Source: JBBTXJ01 sp038061815 (lineage in GTDB: Bacteria > Patescibacteriota > Patescibacteriia > Magasanikbacterales > JBBTXJ01). Taken from it: a stretch of DNA of 10,785 bases. The translations under genes and the position numbers were made by a program. Positions 1 to 6,507 of the stretch are shown here, in pieces. The stretch's first letter is position 1; each line of letters opens with the position of its first letter. The notes under the pieces are model-generated. The model was given only the letters and a program-made list of their open reading frames with translations, searched no databases and was not told the DNA's origin. Where the stretch lies: assembly GCA_038061815.1 (NCBI GenBank), contig JBBTYK010000019.1, positions 1-10,785 on the forward strand, written 5' to 3'.

Positions 1-671
1 TTGTTGCGCCGCGGCGTATCCAGCGGCCGTTCGCTGCGGCACACAATAAAATCCGCCTGAATACCCGTGCTGTTCAGCGTACGGCTGGCATATTGCGTGG
101 GTTTGGTTTTCATCTCGCCGATATTGGCGGGAATGGGCAGATAGCTCACGAGCACAAATACCACGTCAGCCGGATGCCGCAGTTTCATTTCGCGCGCCGC
201 TTCCAAAAAAAGCAGATTTTGGTACTCCCCCACCGTGCCGCCGATTTCCACAATCGTGATGTCCGCTTTGTTCACCCGCGCCGCGTTTTCAATGCGGCGG
301 ATTATTTCTTCCGGAATGTGCGGCACCACTTCCACGCACTTGCCGCCGTACGCCAAATTGCGCTCGCGTTCAATCACAGTGAGATACACGCGGCCGGTGG
401 TCATGTAATTCGTGGCGGTGAGTTCGGTATCTAAAAAGCGTTCGTAGTTTCCCATGTCTTGGTCGGTTTCATCGCCGTCGTTCGTCACGAACACCTCACC
501 GTGCTCCGTGGGATTCATGGTGCCGGCGTCAACGTTGATGTACGGGTCAGCATTCACCGCGGTGACGCGCAACCCTTTGCCGGTGAGCAACGCCCCGAGC
601 GATGCCGCCGTGACTCCCTTTCCAACCGATGACATCACGCCGCCTACGATGAAAATGTATTTGCGCTTCAT
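1..671 (-). CDS. pyrG: CTP synthase, N-terminal part (cut by window edge)
   Basis: CTP synthase aminates UTP to CTP using ATP and glutamine, the last step of pyrimidine nucleotide synthesis. The ATG at 671 opens a frame of 223 codons that runs off the left edge. Only the amidoligase (synthetase) domain is visible; the glutaminase domain lies outside. Family marks are the P-loop-like VGGVMSSVGKG (residues 9-19), DPYINVDAGTM, the metal-site region NDGDETDQDMGNYERF, EIGGTVGE and the UTP-site segment GEMKTKPTQ. One residue is odd: the Lys just before the DPY motif (Lys40 in E. coli) is Asn here. The gene follows rplI by 17 bp and is probably cotranscribed with it. No Shine-Dalgarno site is visible, because a strong hairpin fills that space. 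Identity is very sure. Confidence 0.95.
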   Translation of the reverse strand, partial: MKRKYIFIVGGVMSSVGKGVTAASLGALLTGKGLRVTAVNADPYINVDAGTMNPTEHGEVFVTNDGDETDQDMGNYERFLDTELTATNYMTTGRVYLTVIERERNLAYGGKCVEVVPHIPEEIIRRIENAARVNKADITIVEIGGTVGEYQNLLFLEAAREMKLRHPADVVFVLVSYLPIPANIGEMKTKPTQYASRTLNSTGIQADFIVCRSERPLDTPRRN

Positions 672-678
672 AAAGACA

Positions 679-700
679 GCGGCGCCTGTTAGGGCGCCGC
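679..700 (-). promoter_or_regulatory. GC-rich hairpin between rplI and pyrG
   Basis: A perfect 8-bp inverted repeat, GCGGCGCC / GGCGCCGC, with a 6-nt loop. It contains the rplI stop codon in its loop region and ends 7 nt before the pyrG ATG. On the transcribed strand it is followed by TGTCTTT, too poor a U-run for a good intrinsic terminator. It occupies the place where a pyrG ribosome-binding site would lie. It could act as an attenuator, an RNA-processing site, or a structure that makes pyrG translation depend on ribosomes finishing rplI. The structure is seen in the sequence; its function is inferred. Confidence 0.5.
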
Positions 701-1132
701 AGTGACAATGATAGTGATTTCCGCTTCAAGACCGTGAGCAAACCGAATGCCCGCCTTATATTCTCCGGGTGTTTTGATGGGTTCCATAGCCACTTGCGTT
801 TTTTTAACGGGCATCCCCCGCTCTTTCAACAGTTGCGCCACTTTTTGCGCGCCCACCGATGCGTACAGCGTGCCCGCCTCGCTCACGGGCGCCTCAGTTT
901 CCAGTTCATAGCCATCAAGTTGCGTGGCTATGCGTTGTAAATCGTTGAGCTCATGCTCGGCGCGCTTACGCACTGCGGTACGTTCCTGTTCCGCGCGCCA
1001 AAGAGCCGCGGGCGTCGCGAGTTCCGCCAATTTTTGAGGAAAAAGAAAATTACGCGCGTAGCCGTCCGCAACATGACGCACATCCCCGCGCTCGCCGAGC
1101 TGGGGTACCGTTGCCGATAGAACCACTTTCAT
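689..1132 (-). CDS. rplI: 50S ribosomal protein bL9
   Basis: bL9 binds 23S rRNA near the base of the L1 stalk and reaches out from the 50S subunit; it helps keep the reading frame. The 147-residue product is close to the usual length (149 in E. coli). The N-terminal rRNA-binding domain is typical (MKVVLSATVPQLGERGDVRHV, then GYARNFLFP at about residues 24-32). A long charged linker helix (about 43-75) and the C-terminal domain (about 80-147, with GTLYASVGAQ and LKERGM) follow. The ATG at 1132 is preceded by GAGGG at 6-nt spacing, and a good promoter lies just upstream. It is the first gene of a likely rplI-pyrG unit. Some candidate-phyla lineages are reported to lack bL9, so its presence is mildly informative about the taxon. 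Confidence 0.95.
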   Translation of the reverse strand: MKVVLSATVPQLGERGDVRHVADGYARNFLFPQKLAELATPAALWRAEQERTAVRKRAEHELNDLQRIATQLDGYELETEAPVSEAGTLYASVGAQKVAQLLKERGMPVKKTQVAMEPIKTPGEYKAGIRFAHGLEAEITIIVTAAP

Positions 1133-1153
1133 AGAAAGCCCTCATTACGCGGG

Positions 1154-1183
1154 AGTATAGCAGAGAGGAGGAAAAGTTGGCAA
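1154..1183 (-). promoter_or_regulatory. sigma70-type promoter of rplI-pyrG
   Basis: On the minus strand TTGCCA (1183-1178) and TATACT (1159-1154) are separated by 18 bp. Transcription would start near 1147 and give a leader of about 15 nt carrying GAGGG before the rplI ATG. The -35 box lies on top of the -35 box of the divergent era promoter. Confidence 0.65.
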
Positions 1184-1205
1184 GCGAGGCGAACTGTGCT
1201 ATGCT
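1177..1205 (+). promoter_or_regulatory. extended -10 promoter of era, probably leaderless
   Basis: TTGGCA (1177-1182), a 17-bp spacer and TATGCT (1200-1205), with the extended -10 element TGC directly before the -10. The last base of the -10 is 7 nt from the ATG at 1213, so the expected start point falls on, or one base before, that A. This argues for a leaderless era mRNA and against the in-frame upstream TTG (1177) and ATG (1201), which lie inside the promoter boxes. Confidence 0.6.
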
Positions 1206-1212
1206 CGGTACG

Positions 1213-2064
1213 ATGAAATCCGGTTTTGTCGTGCTGATAGGCCGTTCAAATGTGGGAAAGTCCACGTTGATGAATACGCTCGTCGGCACCAAAATTGCCG
1301 CGGTCACCCACAAACCGCAGACAACGCGCCAGGCGATTCACGGCGTGCTGACACGGCCCGAAGGCCAGATTGTTTTTGTTGATACGCCGGGCGTGTTCAA
1401 AGATGCCGGGGGCGCGCTGACGAAAGCGCTCACCAAAACCGTGGAAGATTCGCTCATCGGCATTGACGCCATTCTGTATGTGGCCGACCCTACGCGCGGA
1501 CTTGGGCCAGAGGAACGCGCGACGCTCGCCATGATTCGCAAGCTGGTGCAGCCAAAATTGCTCGTCATCAACAAAAGCGACATGCCGGAACGCGAAAAAC
1601 CGTTTGTGGAAGATTATCGCGCACTCGCGGAGCAGTTTACCGGCGTGTTTGAACTCTCGGCACTGAAGGCGCGCCACATTGAACCGCTCATTGAGCGCCT
1701 GTACGCGCTGCTCCCCGAAGGCGAACCAGCCTATCCCGAAGGACAAAAAACTGACCTCACCGAATACGTGTGGGTCGCGGAAATCATTCGCGAAAAAATT
1801 TTTCTGGCGACCGAGCAGGAGGTTCCCTATTCCACGCAGGTGGAAGTTGACGCGATGGAAGAAAAAAACGAACGCCTCGTGATTACCGCGCGTATTTTGA
1901 CCACCGAAACGCGCTACAAAAAAATGCTCATCGGCCACGGCGGACAGAAAATCAAAGAAATCGGCATAGCCGCGCGCCGCGAGCTGGAAGCCGCAACCAA
2001 CAAAAAAGTTTACTTGGATTTACAAGTTGCCGTTGACCCGCACTGGGTGCGGCGGCTGGGGTGA
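1213..2064 (+). CDS. era: GTPase Era
   Basis: Era is an essential GTPase that binds the 3' end of 16S rRNA and acts in late 30S subunit assembly. From the ATG at 1213 the product has 283 residues, typical for the family. GTPase motifs in order: G1 GRSNVGKS (10-17, Ser where many Era proteins have Pro), switch region HKPQTTR (33-39), G3 DTPG (57-60), G4 NKSD (120-123) and a G5-like LSALKA. The C-terminal KH domain has its GxxG loop as GHGG (241-244) followed by the family-typical IKEIGIAARRELE. I chose 1213 because the N-terminus aligns directly with other Era proteins and the promoter places the RNA 5' end there. The gene is divergent from rplI and ends 2 bp from the convergent protease gene. 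Confidence 0.95.
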   Translation: MKSGFVVLIGRSNVGKSTLMNTLVGTKIAAVTHKPQTTRQAIHGVLTRPEGQIVFVDTPGVFKDAGGALTKALTKTVEDSLIGIDAILYVADPTRGLGPEERATLAMIRKLVQPKLLVINKSDMPEREKPFVEDYRALAEQFTGVFELSALKARHIEPLIERLYALLPEGEPAYPEGQKTDLTEYVWVAEIIREKIFLATEQEVPYSTQVEVDAMEEKNERLVITARILTTETRYKKMLIGHGGQKIKEIGIAARRELEAATNKKVYLDLQVAVDPHWVRRLG

Positions 2065-2066
2065 TT

Positions 2067-3314
2067 TTATTTTTGCAGCGCCTCAATCGCCTTCTGCACC
2101 ATCGCATCATCAGAAGACCCGCGCCCGTCCGCGTCATCTTTCACCGCCACGTCCGGCGTGATGCCGTGCTTGTTGATTTGCTGCCGTTCCGGCGTCAGCC
2201 ATTCGGAAACGGTGAGTTTCAACGCCGAGCCGTCTTCCAAAATTTCAAAATCTTGCACCGAGCCCTTGCCGAAACTCTGTTCTCCCACGATAGTCGCCAC
2301 CTTGTGGTCTTGCAAGGCGCCGGCGAGAATTTCTGACGCCGATGCCGACCCTTTGTTCACAATCACCGCAGTGCGCATACCGCGCAGCCGATGCTGCCCT
2401 TTGGATTCGTATGTCCGTTCGGTTTTATCGCGGGTGCGCTCAATCACCACCGTCGCTCCTTCGGGCAGCCATTCGCTTGCAACTTGCACGGACGTCTCCA
2501 AGAATCCGCCCGGATTGTTACGGAGGTCAACAACCAATTTCTGCACATCGCGCCCCGTGAACGCCGTCACCGCGCGATTAAACTCCGGCCATGTTTCTTC
2601 GTTGAACTGATTAATCTTCAGATAGCCGATGCCGCCGTCCAGCACTTCCCATTCCACGCTTTTGATGTCAATGACATCGCGCACAATCGTAACTTCTTCC
2701 GCCGTTTCGTTGCCGTTGCGCCGAATCGTCAGCGTCACGCGCGTTCCGCGCGGACCGCGAATGCTGTTGACCGCCTTATCAAGCGTCATATCCGACGTGT
2801 CTTCGCCGTCAATTTCCAAAATAACATCGCCCGCCCGAATGCCCGCGCGTTCGGCCGGCGAATCCGGCAATGGCGCAATCACGGCCAGTTCCCCTTCTTT
2901 TATGCCTATCTCCGCGCCGATGCCTTCAAAACTGCCTGAAAGGTCGGACAAAAATGCATCCGCCGTTTCCGGGTCCAAAAATACCGAATACGGGTCGCCG
3001 AGACCGGACACCATACCGGCCAATGAGCCGTAAAACAGTTGCAAATCATCCACCTCGCCGCCCACGTATTTTTGTTTTACGCGCTCCCAAATGTCCCAAT
3101 ACAACTGAAACGGGACATCCTCCCGCGCGCTCTCGCGCGTTTCAACCCACAACCTCCGAAGGCTCAAGTCGTCCTGCAACGCCATGCTGTTCCGCGTGAG
3201 CGTGAATCGTCCTTGTCCGAAAAAGACGCCAACGCCAAAAGCCGCCAGCACCGCAATCACCACGAGATAGCGCCGCATATACCGTTCAAGATGCAGTTTT
3301 GTTTGTGTGTTCAT
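2067..3314 (-). CDS. S41 C-terminal processing protease (Ctp family)
   Basis: A serine protease of family S41, anchored on the outer face of the cytoplasmic membrane, that cleaves envelope proteins. In the 415-residue product I see a short basic N-terminus, one membrane helix (about 16-34), a helical N-domain, a PDZ domain (about 130-203, starting FEGIGAEIG) and the S41 core with VVDLRNNPGG (261-270). The catalytic Ser325 (in KGSASASEI), Lys350 (in SFGKGSVQ) and Gln354 show the same 25- and 4-residue spacings as Bacillus CtpB, so the enzyme should be active. The start is 8 bp after the murA stop, and GAGAGG overlaps that gap; translational coupling with murA is likely. A second ATG at 3278 is possible, but the upstream residues keep positive charge before the helix. 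It ends tail-to-tail with era. Confidence 0.93.
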   Translation of the reverse strand: MNTQTKLHLERYMRRYLVVIAVLAAFGVGVFFGQGRFTLTRNSMALQDDLSLRRLWVETRESAREDVPFQLYWDIWERVKQKYVGGEVDDLQLFYGSLAGMVSGLGDPYSVFLDPETADAFLSDLSGSFEGIGAEIGIKEGELAVIAPLPDSPAERAGIRAGDVILEIDGEDTSDMTLDKAVNSIRGPRGTRVTLTIRRNGNETAEEVTIVRDVIDIKSVEWEVLDGGIGYLKINQFNEETWPEFNRAVTAFTGRDVQKLVVDLRNNPGGFLETSVQVASEWLPEGATVVIERTRDKTERTYESKGQHRLRGMRTAVIVNKGSASASEILAGALQDHKVATIVGEQSFGKGSVQDFEILEDGSALKLTVSEWLTPERQQINKHGITPDVAVKDDADGRGSSDDAMVQKAIEALQK

Positions 3315-3322
3315 ACCTCTCT

Positions 3323-4588
3323 TTATCCAACGCGCTCAATCTGCGCGCCGAGGCTGCGGAGCCGCTCCGCCACGTTCGCATAGCCGCGCTCAACTTGCTG
3401 GATGTTATCAATAACGGTTTCGCCGCGCGCGATGAGCGCCGCAATCACCAGCGCCATGCCGGCGCGGATATCAGGACTTTCCAGACTTTTGCCGCGCAAT
3501 TTCGTCGGCCCTTGCACGATTGCGCGATGCGGGTCGCACAAAATGACGTTTGCGCCCATGCGATTCAATTTATCCACATAAAAAAGTCTTCCTTCAAAAA
3601 TGGTTTCGTGCACCATGCTCAACCCGCGGCATTGCGTGAGAAGCACGGTCATCGGCGCCTGCAAGTCGGTGGCAAAACCCGGATACTCGTGGGTTTTCAA
3701 ATTGACCGCCGTGAACGGTTTTTTTCCCGATGCGTTCACCTCAACCCAATCATCTCCGCATGTGTACGGCACACCCATGCGGTCAAACAACGCCCAGAGC
3801 GCGCCGACGTACGCCGGATTGCATTGTTCAATGCGCAGATTGCCGCGCGCCGCGGCCGCTAAAATGGCAAACGTGCCCGTTTCCAAACGGTCAGGCATGA
3901 TGGCACACGCGCCGGCGCCGATTTTCTTAACGCCGTCAATGCGAATGCTCGGTGTGCCGGCGCCGCGAATTTTTGCGCCGTGGCGATTGAGATACGCCGC
4001 GAGCTCCGGTATCTCCGGCTCGCACGCCGCGTTTTCAAGAACCGTGGTTCCCTCGGCAAGCACCGCCGCCATCATAAGCGTCTCGGTGGCGGTGACGCTC
4101 ACTTGCGGCATAAAAATGCGTCCGCCGCGCAACCGTTTCGCCGTGCAGTGCGTGGTGTCTCCCGTTTCGCGCACTTTCGCGCCCATCGCGCGGAAGCCGT
4201 CAAGAAAAATATCAATCGGACGCCGGCCGAGCACGCACCCGCCCGGATGAGAAATAGTGACTTCGCCAAATCGCGCCAACAGCGGCCCCATGAGCACGGC
4301 CGACGCGCGAATGCCGCGCACGAGTTCAGTGGGCATCGCACCGTGTTTCACCGTGCTTGTATCAATCGCCGCCGTCTGTTTTACAAGGTCAGCGCGCACT
4401 TTCGCGCCCATCGCCTCAAGAATATCCAGCAACAATCGCACATCGCCGATGTTCGGCATGCGAGAAATCAACATCTCCTCTTTTGAGAGGAGCGATGCGG
4501 CAATCACTTTGAGCGCATGATTTTTCGCGCCATCCACCGCAATTGTGCCGCGTATCGGCTGTTGACCGGTAATGCGAAATTGTGCCAT
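3323..4588 (-). CDS. murA: UDP-N-acetylglucosamine 1-carboxyvinyltransferase MurA
   Basis: MurA transfers enolpyruvate from phosphoenolpyruvate to UDP-GlcNAc, the first committed step of peptidoglycan synthesis, in the cytoplasm. The 421-residue product matches the family length. Key residues are present with a constant small shift from E. coli numbering: Lys22/Asn23 in GAKN, Arg94, Cys118 in HPGGCVLGRRP (the fosfomycin-target Cys), Asp308 in FATDLQAP, Asp373 in SPDIRAG and Arg401 in VERGY. The frame is open far upstream, but that stretch runs antisense through the PEGA gene; the ATG at 4588 gives the normal MurA N-terminus (MAQFRITG) and lies just below a good promoter. First gene of a murA-protease pair. 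Lysine is encoded almost only by AAA (16 of 17 by hand count). Confidence 0.96.
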   Translation of the reverse strand: MAQFRITGQQPIRGTIAVDGAKNHALKVIAASLLSKEEMLISRMPNIGDVRLLLDILEAMGAKVRADLVKQTAAIDTSTVKHGAMPTELVRGIRASAVLMGPLLARFGEVTISHPGGCVLGRRPIDIFLDGFRAMGAKVRETGDTTHCTAKRLRGGRIFMPQVSVTATETLMMAAVLAEGTTVLENAACEPEIPELAAYLNRHGAKIRGAGTPSIRIDGVKKIGAGACAIMPDRLETGTFAILAAAARGNLRIEQCNPAYVGALWALFDRMGVPYTCGDDWVEVNASGKKPFTAVNLKTHEYPGFATDLQAPMTVLLTQCRGLSMVHETIFEGRLFYVDKLNRMGANVILCDPHRAIVQGPTKLRGKSLESPDIRAGMALVIAALIARGETVIDNIQQVERGYANVAERLRSLGAQIERVG

Positions 4589-4603
4589 ACTTATACGAAC
4601 GGT

Positions 4604-4632
4604 AGTATATACCACCATCAGCCATTTCGCAA
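4604..4632 (-). promoter_or_regulatory. sigma70-type promoter of murA
   Basis: On the minus strand TTGCGA (4632-4627), a 17-bp spacer and TATACT (4609-4604). The expected start point is near 4597, giving a leader of only about 9 nt with no Shine-Dalgarno site before the murA ATG. The -10 box sits in a 16-bp near-palindrome (4601-4616) that also offers TATACC on the plus strand, possibly serving the divergent PEGA gene; no convincing -35 supports the latter. Confidence 0.55.
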
Positions 4633-4633
4633 C

Positions 4634-5536
4634 ATGACCACGCGCGGACGACACATCATTTTTATCATCTTTGTGGTTCTCTTTGCCGCAACAAGCGCGC
4701 TCACGTTGTTGTACGCATCCGGCTACCGCGTAACGCGCGGCGGACGCGTGGTGGAGACCGGCATTTTGTTCGTCAACGGAAAACCGCGCGACACGCACGT
4801 TTTTTTGAATCAGCAACTGATGGGCGCGAAACTCCCGCTCCGCGTGCCGCATCTGATTCCCGGTTCCTACCGCATTCGCGTAGCAAAAGACGGTTATCAT
4901 GCGTGGGAAAAAACGCTTGATATTCGTCCGCGCGAGACCGCGTTTGCGACTGAATTGGTGCTGTGGAAACAGGCGGCGCCGGAACAGCGCAGCGCGCAGC
5001 GCGACATCAACAAAATCACATGGGACGGCGATGAGCTCATCATGCAACGCGCCGCGCCCACGGTATCCATACAAAAAAAGGAGCGCATCAAAACGCTCTC
5101 GCATCAGGAAAAACGATTTTTATTGTGGGAGCCGGCGAGCGACAATTTGATGCTGGCGTATGACGATACGGACACGCCGCCGCAACAGCTTTCCATTGCG
5201 GCGCCAAAAGAACCGATTGTCGCGTGGAATCCGGAAATCAAACGATGGCTCATCGCCACTGCGCACGAACTCTGGCTGCTCGGAAGCGACGGCGCGCTTA
5301 CGCTGGTTGAACGCACCAGCGCGGAAATAAAAACGGCGCTGTTTCTCGCCGACTATCCCTACGTGCTCGCGCATACGGGCGATGACCTGCGCATTTTGGA
5401 ACTGGACGACCGCGACCGCCGCAACGTGGTGACGCTCATCACGCGCCCCAGCGCGCGCGCCGTTACGGTAAATGCCGCCGCGACGCTCGTGGCGTTCGCC
5501 GATGACGAGGGAGTGTGGGCGATGGAGATTAAATAA
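4634..5536 (+). CDS. membrane-anchored PEGA-domain protein
   Basis: Function unknown. PEGA domains are small beta-sandwich modules found in surface and membrane-bound proteins, and proteins of this layout are frequent in candidate-phyla genomes. The 300-residue product has a short basic N-terminus, one membrane helix (about 8-27) and a PEGA domain (about 43-110; ILFVNGK, then LPGSYR-like IPGSYRIRVAKDGYHAWEKT). The rest (about 120-300) I do not recognise; it shows spaced short stretches such as ITWDGDELIMQ, VAWNPEIKRWLIA and LVAFADDEGVWAM that look like beta-propeller blade strands. The topology suggests a mostly external protein held by an N-terminal anchor. The ATG at 4634 is chosen because the helix follows directly; no Shine-Dalgarno site is seen. 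Its last 8 bp overlap the 3' end of the convergent kinase gene. Confidence 0.8.
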   Translation: MTTRGRHIIFIIFVVLFAATSALTLLYASGYRVTRGGRVVETGILFVNGKPRDTHVFLNQQLMGAKLPLRVPHLIPGSYRIRVAKDGYHAWEKTLDIRPRETAFATELVLWKQAAPEQRSAQRDINKITWDGDELIMQRAAPTVSIQKKERIKTLSHQEKRFLLWEPASDNLMLAYDDTDTPPQQLSIAAPKEPIVAWNPEIKRWLIATAHELWLLGSDGALTLVERTSAEIKTALFLADYPYVLAHTGDDLRILELDDRDRRNVVTLITRPSARAVTVNAAATLVAFADDEGVWAMEIK

Positions 5537-6500
5537 TCGCCCGATACAACCCCAGTTGTCCGCGCGTCCGCGCGAGATTATGCTCGCGGCGCGATGAAAA
5601 TTTTTCGGCGTTCCATCCGAAATATACGTCATCAAAATAATCCTTCAAAAAACGCATGGCGAGCTCAATCGTGAGCAAGCGAAACGCCTGCGGAATGAGC
5701 GCGCGTTCTTCTTCAGATAACGCCGCGCGCGAGCAATATCCCTCCACCGCCGCATCGTATATCGCACGGTCAAACGCCGCCTCTCCATCCTCCCCCGCCG
5801 CATTGCACCAGCTCCGCAGCGCATCGCCGATATCCACGAGCGGCGTGTGATTCATGCACGTGTCAAAATCCAACAGCGCGGTGGCGGCGGGCCCCTCAAA
5901 CAAAAAATTAGAAATTTTCAAATCGCCGTGCACAATCTGGCGCGGCAACGTGCTCGGCAACAATTGTTTCGGCACTTCCTGCAATACGAACGCCGCATCG
6001 TCCCGCACGCGCGCAAGCAACTCACTCCCCTCATGCACCGCCACCACCTTTTTGAATTGCTCAAAAATGTGCGGCGTATCGTGAAAATGCGGAATCGCGC
6101 CGCGACATTCGTACGCGCATGTTTTTACGACCGCATGAAACTGTCCGAGGAGCGCCGCCGCGCTGTGCGCTTCGTCCGGCGAACGCACCGCATCGCGGCT
6201 CTCGCCGGGCAATCGTTTCATCGCGCGCCAGAGCGAGCCGTGCTCGGCGCGATACCACGGCCTGCCATCGCGCGTCAACAAAAACTCCGGCACCGGCACC
6301 GCGCGCTCGCGCGCATATTTCGTAATCACCGCCGCATCCTCGCAGGTTTCCGGCCGAACAATCTCATGCAGTTGCTGTAACACAAACTCCCCGTCCGCCG
6401 CGTTGACGAAAAATGTTTTATGTATAAGGCCCGACGGCGCCGGTTCCACCGTCACCGGCCCCGTCAAACCAAATTCTGTTGCGATGACATCTACATTCAT
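5529..6500 (-). CDS. APH-fold sugar kinase, NahK-like (N-acetylhexosamine 1-kinase family)
   Basis: A kinase of the aminoglycoside phosphotransferase fold, probably acting on a small sugar. The 323-residue product carries the catalytic loop VHGDLKISN (190-198) and the metal-binding LLDFDTC (209-215). Beyond the general fold it shares segments I recall from Bifidobacterium NahK, which makes GlcNAc/GalNAc 1-phosphate: FVLQQL near residue 40, IPHFHDTPHIFEQFK (136-150), LLTIELAMRFLKDY (275-288) and EHNLARTRGQ (306-315). Family is well supported; the substrate is inferred. I take the ATG at 6500. The frame stays open to 6608, but that part covers a terminator of the upstream gene. A TATTAT box ends 7 nt before the ATG, suggesting a leaderless mRNA. 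The 3' end overlaps the PEGA gene by 8 bp. Confidence 0.82.
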   Translation of the reverse strand: MNVDVIATEFGLTGPVTVEPAPSGLIHKTFFVNAADGEFVLQQLHEIVRPETCEDAAVITKYARERAVPVPEFLLTRDGRPWYRAEHGSLWRAMKRLPGESRDAVRSPDEAHSAAALLGQFHAVVKTCAYECRGAIPHFHDTPHIFEQFKKVVAVHEGSELLARVRDDAAFVLQEVPKQLLPSTLPRQIVHGDLKISNFLFEGPAATALLDFDTCMNHTPLVDIGDALRSWCNAAGEDGEAAFDRAIYDAAVEGYCSRAALSEEERALIPQAFRLLTIELAMRFLKDYFDDVYFGWNAEKFSSRREHNLARTRGQLGLYRAII

Positions 6501-6507
6501 ATTACTG

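Noticed and set aside
1177..1212. Longer era starting at TTG 1177 or ATG 1201
   Set aside because: These codons are part of the -35 and -10 boxes of the promoter, and the added residues have no counterpart in Era proteins.
1246..1938. Open frame of 230 residues on the minus strand opposite era
   Set aside because: His/Phe/Arg-rich composition typical of an antisense shadow of a GC-rich gene, with no domain and no promoter or ribosome-binding site.
2038..2075. Possible terminator at the end of era: 6-bp hairpin (CCGCAC/GTGCGG) and a later T-run
   Set aside because: The T-run begins about 12 nt after the stem, too far for an intrinsic terminator, and both elements overlap coding sequence.
4589..5104. 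N-terminal extension of the murA reading frame by about 170 residues
   Set aside because: It runs antisense through the PEGA gene, whose anchor helix and domain are convincing. MurA proteins begin at the MAQFRITG-type segment, and a good promoter lies just upstream of that ATG.
5847..6380. Open frame of 177 residues on the plus strand opposite the kinase gene
   Set aside because: Arg-rich shadow without recognisable motifs; the minus-strand gene contains the catalytic HGDLK and DFD motifs.
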